Part shown: one piece after another, positions 6,674 to 10,012 of the stretch
Layout: each line of letters starts with the position of its first letter
Position numbering within the stretch: position 1 is the stretch's first letter
From: Gammaproteobacteria bacterium
Lineage (GTDB): Bacteria > Pseudomonadota > Gammaproteobacteria > UBA6429 > Thiohalophilaceae
Direction of reading: 5' to 3'
Length of the DNA stretch: 10,012 nt
Assembly: GCA_011052165.1 (NCBI GenBank)
Contig: DRJN01000044.1
Span: 1 to 10,012 of the forward strand
Translations under genes and position numbers: made by a program
The notes under the pieces: generated by a model
The model's database searches: none
The model's input: only the letters and a program-made list of their open reading frames with translations
Told to the model about the DNA's origin: nothing

Positions 6674-7266
6674 CTGCTGTTCGTCTGCTTGTCAAATAAC
6701 GCGCCTTCGACCATGCCGCAGATGATGTGGCCCAGCAGAATGTGTGATTCCTGGATGCGTGGCGTACTCTCCGAGGGTACCCTGATACAATAGTCGCAGT
6801 GCTGCTGCATGTTTATTTCTCCCTGCCCCGTCAGGCCTACCGCAATGATGCCGAGCTCCCGTGCGCACTGCAGCGCTGCGAGGATATTTGGCGAATTACC
6901 TGAGGTACTGATACCGATAAAAACATCACCCTGCGTGCCATTGGCCTCAAGCTGACGGCGGAAGATCTGCTCATAGCCATAATCATTGCCGATGGCGGTC
7001 AATATTGAGGTGTCCGTGGTAAATGCGATGGCAGGCAGACCGGGCCGGTCAAACGCATACCTGCTGACCAACTCCGCGGCGATATGCTGTGCATCAGCGG
7101 CACTGCCGCCATTACCTGCAAGCAGGATTCGGTTGCCCCGTGAATAAGCCGCGATACATTCATCCGCAACCTCCTGTATCAAATGGATGAGCGCCAAATC
7201 CTCGAGAATTTTCTGCTTGATGCTGATCGAATCCTTGATTTCCCTGAGGATTACATCATTTTTCAC
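6670..7266 (-). CDS. gmhA: Sedoheptulose 7-phosphate isomerase
   Basis: A 198-residue SIS-domain protein that converts sedoheptulose 7-phosphate to D-glycero-D-manno-heptose 7-phosphate, the first step of heptose synthesis. The GmhA hallmarks are all present: AGNGGSAADAQHIAAEL with Ser55, His61 and catalytic Glu65, TDTSILTAIGND (84-95), the phosphate loop STSGNS (120-125), and TPRIQESHILLGHIIC with Gln172 and catalytic/zinc His180. Length is typical. The start is GTG at 7266, overlapping the hddA stop as GTGA, and an AGGG lies about nine bases upstream. GmhA also feeds the ADP-L-glycero-D-manno-heptose route of lipopolysaccharide, but the linked kinase and nucleotidyltransferase point to the GDP route here. 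It may be a second copy beside a core-lipopolysaccharide gmhA elsewhere in the genome. Confidence 0.93.
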   Translation of the reverse strand: MKNDVILREIKDSISIKQKILEDLALIHLIQEVADECIAAYSRGNRILLAGNGGSAADAQHIAAELVSRYAFDRPGLPAIAFTTDTSILTAIGNDYGYEQIFRRQLEANGTQGDVFIGISTSGNSPNILAALQCARELGIIAVGLTGQGEINMQQHCDYCIRVPSESTPRIQESHILLGHIICGMVEGALFDKQTNSR

Positions 7267-8297
7267 ACTAACCAGCCCTGCGCGCCTTCCTTGGTAAAAT
7301 GGAACCGATAAAACGAACCTTCCAGATCGGATAATGCCGCCATGACATCGAGCTTCGATGTTGGCTCGACAAACAACATCATGAATCCGCCACCGCCGGC
7401 ACCGGATATCTTTGCTGACAGGGCACCGGCACTCAGTGCGCGGTCATATATCGTGTCAATAAGCGTATTTGAAATTGACCGCGCCATATCGCGTTTTGCC
7501 TGCCAGGCCTCACCCAGGATTCCTGCCATGGACTTTACCTCGGCCTTGAGCAGCGCTTCCTTCATCTCCACAGCACTTCGCCTGACCCGGTGCATGGCCT
7601 GCAGTGATTTGTCATCACCTGACTCGGCGGAATGTATCTGGTCCTTGATGATATTGGCTGATTCCCTTGATTGGCCGGTAAAATAAAGCAGCATACTGCA
7701 CTCTATCTCGTTAATAATTTCAACACGTATACGCAGCGGGTTGACGATCACCCGGTCATCTGCGAAAAACTCCATAAAATTGAAGCCGCCGAAGGTGGCC
7801 GCATACTGATCCTGCTTGCCTCCGGCCAGTCCACAATCCTTACGTTCAATATCAAAAGCCAGTTGTGCCAGATCATACTCGCCCAGTGGTAACTTCAACA
7901 GTTCCTGGTAGGCACGAAGAATCGCCACTACCATTGTTGACGAGGTACCAAGGCCGCTTCCGGGCGGCGCATCGGCGCTGGTGGTAACCTTGACAGCAAG
8001 TGGTTTGCCACCATTGAAATCCCTGATGACGCGGTTGTAAATCGCCTTGTGTAGGACGAGAGGGCCTTCGAGCGTCAGCTCAGTTTCGGCGGTTGAGGTC
8101 CAGCTTTCACCAAGATCTGCCGCGCGAAATTCCAGCCTGCCATCGTTACTGGTGCTGATGGTACAGTAGGCATACATGTCAATGGCGGCATTGAGAACAT
8201 TGCCCCCGAACATCTCGCTGTAGGGCGACACATCCGTTCCGCCCCCGGCCAGTCCGAGCCGCAACGGTGCCCGCGATCTTACTGTCTGACTTACCAA
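7263..8297 (-). CDS. hddA: D-glycero-alpha-D-manno-heptose 7-phosphate kinase
   Basis: A 344-residue GHMP-superfamily kinase expected to phosphorylate C-1 of heptose 7-phosphate, giving the alpha-1,7-bisphosphate. Motif 1 is RAPLRLGLAGGGTDVSPY (residues 9-26), motif 2 is the ATP loop PPGSGLGTSSTM (111-122), GGKQDQYAATFGG (159-171) carries the likely catalytic Asp163, and motif 3 is KISGAGGGGFMM (296-307). This pattern marks the HddA/FKP-like branch; related fucose kinases are the main alternative, and the gmhA and gmhB neighbours decide for heptose. The start is TTG at 8297: it is the first possible initiator in the frame, and AAGGGG stands seven bases before it. The start overlaps the end of a short upstream frame. 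Its stop overlaps the gmhA start by 4 bases. Confidence 0.92.
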   Translation of the reverse strand: MVSQTVRSRAPLRLGLAGGGTDVSPYSEMFGGNVLNAAIDMYAYCTISTSNDGRLEFRAADLGESWTSTAETELTLEGPLVLHKAIYNRVIRDFNGGKPLAVKVTTSADAPPGSGLGTSSTMVVAILRAYQELLKLPLGEYDLAQLAFDIERKDCGLAGGKQDQYAATFGGFNFMEFFADDRVIVNPLRIRVEIINEIECSMLLYFTGQSRESANIIKDQIHSAESGDDKSLQAMHRVRRSAVEMKEALLKAEVKSMAGILGEAWQAKRDMARSISNTLIDTIYDRALSAGALSAKISGAGGGGFMMLFVEPTSKLDVMAALSDLEGSFYRFHFTKEGAQGWLV

Positions 8298-8428
8298 TTG
8301 ATTTCCCCTTCGATGAACCGGTAATCTAACCCGGCCCGCTTAACGGTTTCCAGCTGTATTTGCTTGCCTGACAGGTGCCGGATATCAGCGCTGCCATTTG
8401 CCCGCCGCAGCCTATTTATCCTATCAGA
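8291..8428 (-). other. Orphan open frame without a start codon, leading into hddA
   Basis: In the gap between the glycosyltransferase and hddA, the frame that follows the glycosyltransferase stop stays open for 45 codons and ends with TAA at 8291-8293, overlapping the hddA TTG. It contains SADIRHLSGKQIQLETVKRA and GLDYRFIEGEINW, which have protein-like composition and neighbour-like codons. There is no ATG, GTG or TTG in it. An open frame of this length is not rare by chance. It may be the 3' end of a lost gene that once coupled translation into hddA; no family is recognised. Confidence 0.3.
8305..8310 (-). promoter_or_regulatory. Ribosome binding site deciding the hddA TTG start
   Basis: AAGGGG on the minus strand, seven bases upstream of the TTG at 8295-8297. 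It supports this non-ATG initiator, since no ATG exists in the frame near the first GHMP motif. Confidence 0.6.
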
Positions 8429-8441
8429 TTATCCTATCAGA
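8416..8441. repeat. Perfect 13-bp tandem duplication
   Basis: TTATCCTATCAGA occurs twice without a gap (8416-8428 and 8429-8441). The second copy covers the last codons and stop of the glycosyltransferase gene. Because the stop lies inside the unit, the duplication leaves that protein unchanged; it only lengthens the gap before hddA. Confidence 0.9.
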
Positions 8442-9397
8442 ATACTCAGGATATTACGATATGACGCCCAGCCGGGCGTTTCAACCAGAGAAGGCAGGAC
8501 TGTGCCCAGTGCCTCCCGCTTCCGGCCTGATTTAACCAGTGCATAGGCAAGATTTAGACGGCCGGTTCTCAATCGTGCCATAACGGCACGTTTAACCGGT
8601 ACAGGGAAATCGTCGGCCAGATGCTTGAGGTCAAGTAGCGCCTGCAGATTATATTCCTGAGCCTTCAACGGATCGGATCGTGTAGCACTGGCCCCGTGAA
8701 TCAGATAGACAGCCAGCGGTTGACAGACCACACCGACCCGGCGACTCACGGCACACAGGCGTGCCAGGAAGTGAAAGTCTTCGCACACCTTGAAACCGGG
8801 CGGATAACCCCCTAGCGCCTGAAAGGTTTTACGCGGCACGCTCAAGGTATGCATATCGCCGAAATGATCCGCGACGAAACCCTCGATATCATTTTCATCC
8901 ATTACCACTTTTTTAGCACCATCGGCCTTTTCAAGCATTGCGCAACCTGATGCGTGCATAGCCATCGAGGTACCCGTCAGGCTGCCATCTTCGCTCCAGT
9001 ATTCATAATCGCCTGTCAGAAAATCCAGACTGCCATCACATGTAATCCATTCGGCATGCCATCTGAGTCGGTCAGGGTAATACCAGTCATCAGCATCCAG
9101 AAAGGCAAGCCAGTCTCCGGTTGCGGCATCCGCACCCCGGTTACGCGCTACTGAAACCCCGCTATTGGCCTGCTGAATAAGACGGATTCTGTCACCAAAT
9201 TGACGGATTACCTGCAGTGTATTGTCAGTAGAGCCGTCATCGATGACGATGATCTCGTTAGCCGGCCAGGACTGTTCGATCACCGACTCCACCGCCTTCA
9301 CCAGCGTTGCAGCCGAATTATAGGCTGGAATAATCACCGAGAACTTCGGGGCATCCGCTTTGCGCGATTGATCAGTCTTCACCTGGTCAGCCCCCAT
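8429..9397 (-). CDS. Family 2 glycosyltransferase
   Basis: A 322-residue inverting GT-A glycosyltransferase. From the ATG at 9397 it reads KFSVIIPAYNSAATLVKAVE (residues 18-37), EIIVIDDGSTDNT (48-60), QQANSGVSVARNRGADAATG (75-94), the metal-binding FLDADDWYYPDRL (Asp101, Asp103, Asp104) and VCEDFHFLARL with Glu206-Asp207 in the catalytic-base position. This is a textbook SpsA/WcaA-type domain acting at the inner face of the membrane; the sugar and acceptor are unknown. The frame extends upstream to 9514, but that part overlaps the preceding gene and has no domain match. The 9397 start has AGGG five bases upstream and overlaps the preceding stop by 19 bases, implying coupled translation. A 13-bp tandem duplication sits at its end. 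Confidence 0.9.
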   Translation of the reverse strand: MGADQVKTDQSRKADAPKFSVIIPAYNSAATLVKAVESVIEQSWPANEIIVIDDGSTDNTLQVIRQFGDRIRLIQQANSGVSVARNRGADAATGDWLAFLDADDWYYPDRLRWHAEWITCDGSLDFLTGDYEYWSEDGSLTGTSMAMHASGCAMLEKADGAKKVVMDENDIEGFVADHFGDMHTLSVPRKTFQALGGYPPGFKVCEDFHFLARLCAVSRRVGVVCQPLAVYLIHGASATRSDPLKAQEYNLQALLDLKHLADDFPVPVKRAVMARLRTGRLNLAYALVKSGRKREALGTVLPSLVETPGWASYRNILSILIG

Positions 9398-10012
9398 AAC
9401 AGCCCTGCGGGGACTATCCAGCCAGTGAGCCAGCCCAGTTTGCGCAGGCGTGGAAGCTCTCCAAGTCGGGATATCCAGATGTGCAACCTGCGCCGTGACC
9501 ACAGCTCCAGCCATACCGGATCGCGGGATCTCAGAATGTTTGCCAGTTTAATGCTGGAGAGAAATGCCAGATCCGGGTATTGCTTTATAGCCATGCTCAA
9601 CAGGCGTTCGAGTTCTTCCAGTGCCCTGTTTTTCTTTTCTTCGCTACCGAGAAAATTGAAGCGATGCGTCTCATACAGGGTCGGGCGCCCCAGGTGGGTC
9701 TTCGCTGACAATCGGTCGAGCGCCTGAGGAGCAGTGTGTCCCAGTGAAGGTTCAAAATATTCGTCACGCACCAGGTAAACGATATTACTCTGACTGAGTT
9801 GTCCGCTATAAATCGGTCGCCCCCGACCCGCAGGGCTACCCGCATCGTCACGGGTCTCATAACGACACCCCGGCGTAACGACCACAGCCACACCCGCCGC
9901 TGCCCAGGCATTTTCCACATCTTCAGTCCAGATAAATGTTGGAGGCACTGCTACCTGCGGTGCAGTTCCAAAGATCTGTTGAAAGGTATTCACTTCTTCC
10001 TGTGCTGCCTGC
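9379..10012 (-). CDS. Polysaccharide deacetylase-like protein, C-terminal part
   Basis: The gene enters from the right edge: the frame is open to the last base and its true start is outside the window. The 210 visible residues resemble the C-terminal half of a polysaccharide deacetylase-like family found in glycan loci. PPTFIWTEDVENAWAAAGV is followed by YLVRDEYFEPSLG, then an ETHRFNFLGSEEK segment (the usual S/T-H-R-x-N-F motif), and a helical stretch ending YPDLAFLSSIKLANIL. A basic, Trp-rich tail of about 50 residues (from RSRDPVWLELWSRRR) with a hydrophobic end (GWLTGWIVPAGLLWG) goes beyond the domain and may bind the membrane. The metal-site motifs would lie upstream, so activity cannot be judged. 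The next gene starts inside its last codons. Confidence 0.7.
   Translation of the reverse strand, partial: QAAQEEVNTFQQIFGTAPQVAVPPTFIWTEDVENAWAAAGVAVVVTPGCRYETRDDAGSPAGRGRPIYSGQLSQSNIVYLVRDEYFEPSLGHTAPQALDRLSAKTHLGRPTLYETHRFNFLGSEEKKNRALEELERLLSMAIKQYPDLAFLSSIKLANILRSRDPVWLELWSRRRLHIWISRLGELPRLRKLGWLTGWIVPAGLLWGLTR

Noticed and set aside
9398..9514. Extension of the right glycosyltransferase to an earlier ATG at 9514
   Set aside because: The 39 extra residues lie wholly within the preceding gene's frame, lack GT2 similarity, and the internal ATG at 9397 has a ribosome binding site.

Overview
The window is part of a surface-polysaccharide biosynthesis locus, probably from a Gram-negative bacterium and most likely a gammaproteobacterium. 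That placement is inferred from the mix of families and the moderate base composition; no rRNA or housekeeping gene fixes it. Every recognisable intact gene lies on the minus strand, so transcription runs from high to low coordinates. No tRNA, rRNA or CRISPR array was seen.

Right part (about 10012 to 4205): a compact block of coding sequence. It begins with the C-terminal part of a polysaccharide deacetylase-like protein cut by the window edge, followed by a family 2 glycosyltransferase. Next come four genes that together encode a complete GDP-D-glycero-alpha-D-manno-heptose pathway: hddA-like sugar kinase, gmhA isomerase, hddC-like nucleotidyltransferase and gmhB phosphatase. Each junction inside this quartet is a 4-bp stop/start overlap. 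A family 4 (GT-B) glycosyltransferase follows gmhB directly and is a natural candidate user of the activated heptose. A short open reading frame with no start codon leads into hddA and overlaps its TTG start.

Left part (about 4156 to 1): a looser and decaying region. A membrane-anchored SGNH hydrolase is intact. After it comes an FkbM methyltransferase cut off after about 100 residues, and the out-of-frame C-terminal end of a family 2 glycosyltransferase not evident from its longest ORF. An AT-rich but intact DUF2334-type polysaccharide deacetylase follows. Then there is an internally deleted remnant of an IS91-family transposase and an intact family 2 glycosyltransferase. At the extreme left, the tail of a plus-strand TPR-like protein converges on the cluster and is broken by a 10-bp near-duplication.

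Read together, the right side makes an activated heptose and probably transfers it into a glycan. The left side holds modification genes (hydrolase, deacetylase, former methyltransferase) and shows deletion and mobile-element scars. No wholly new system is evident. The most notable points are the complete heptose cassette with an attached GT4 and the hidden deletion fusion at 2372-2930.
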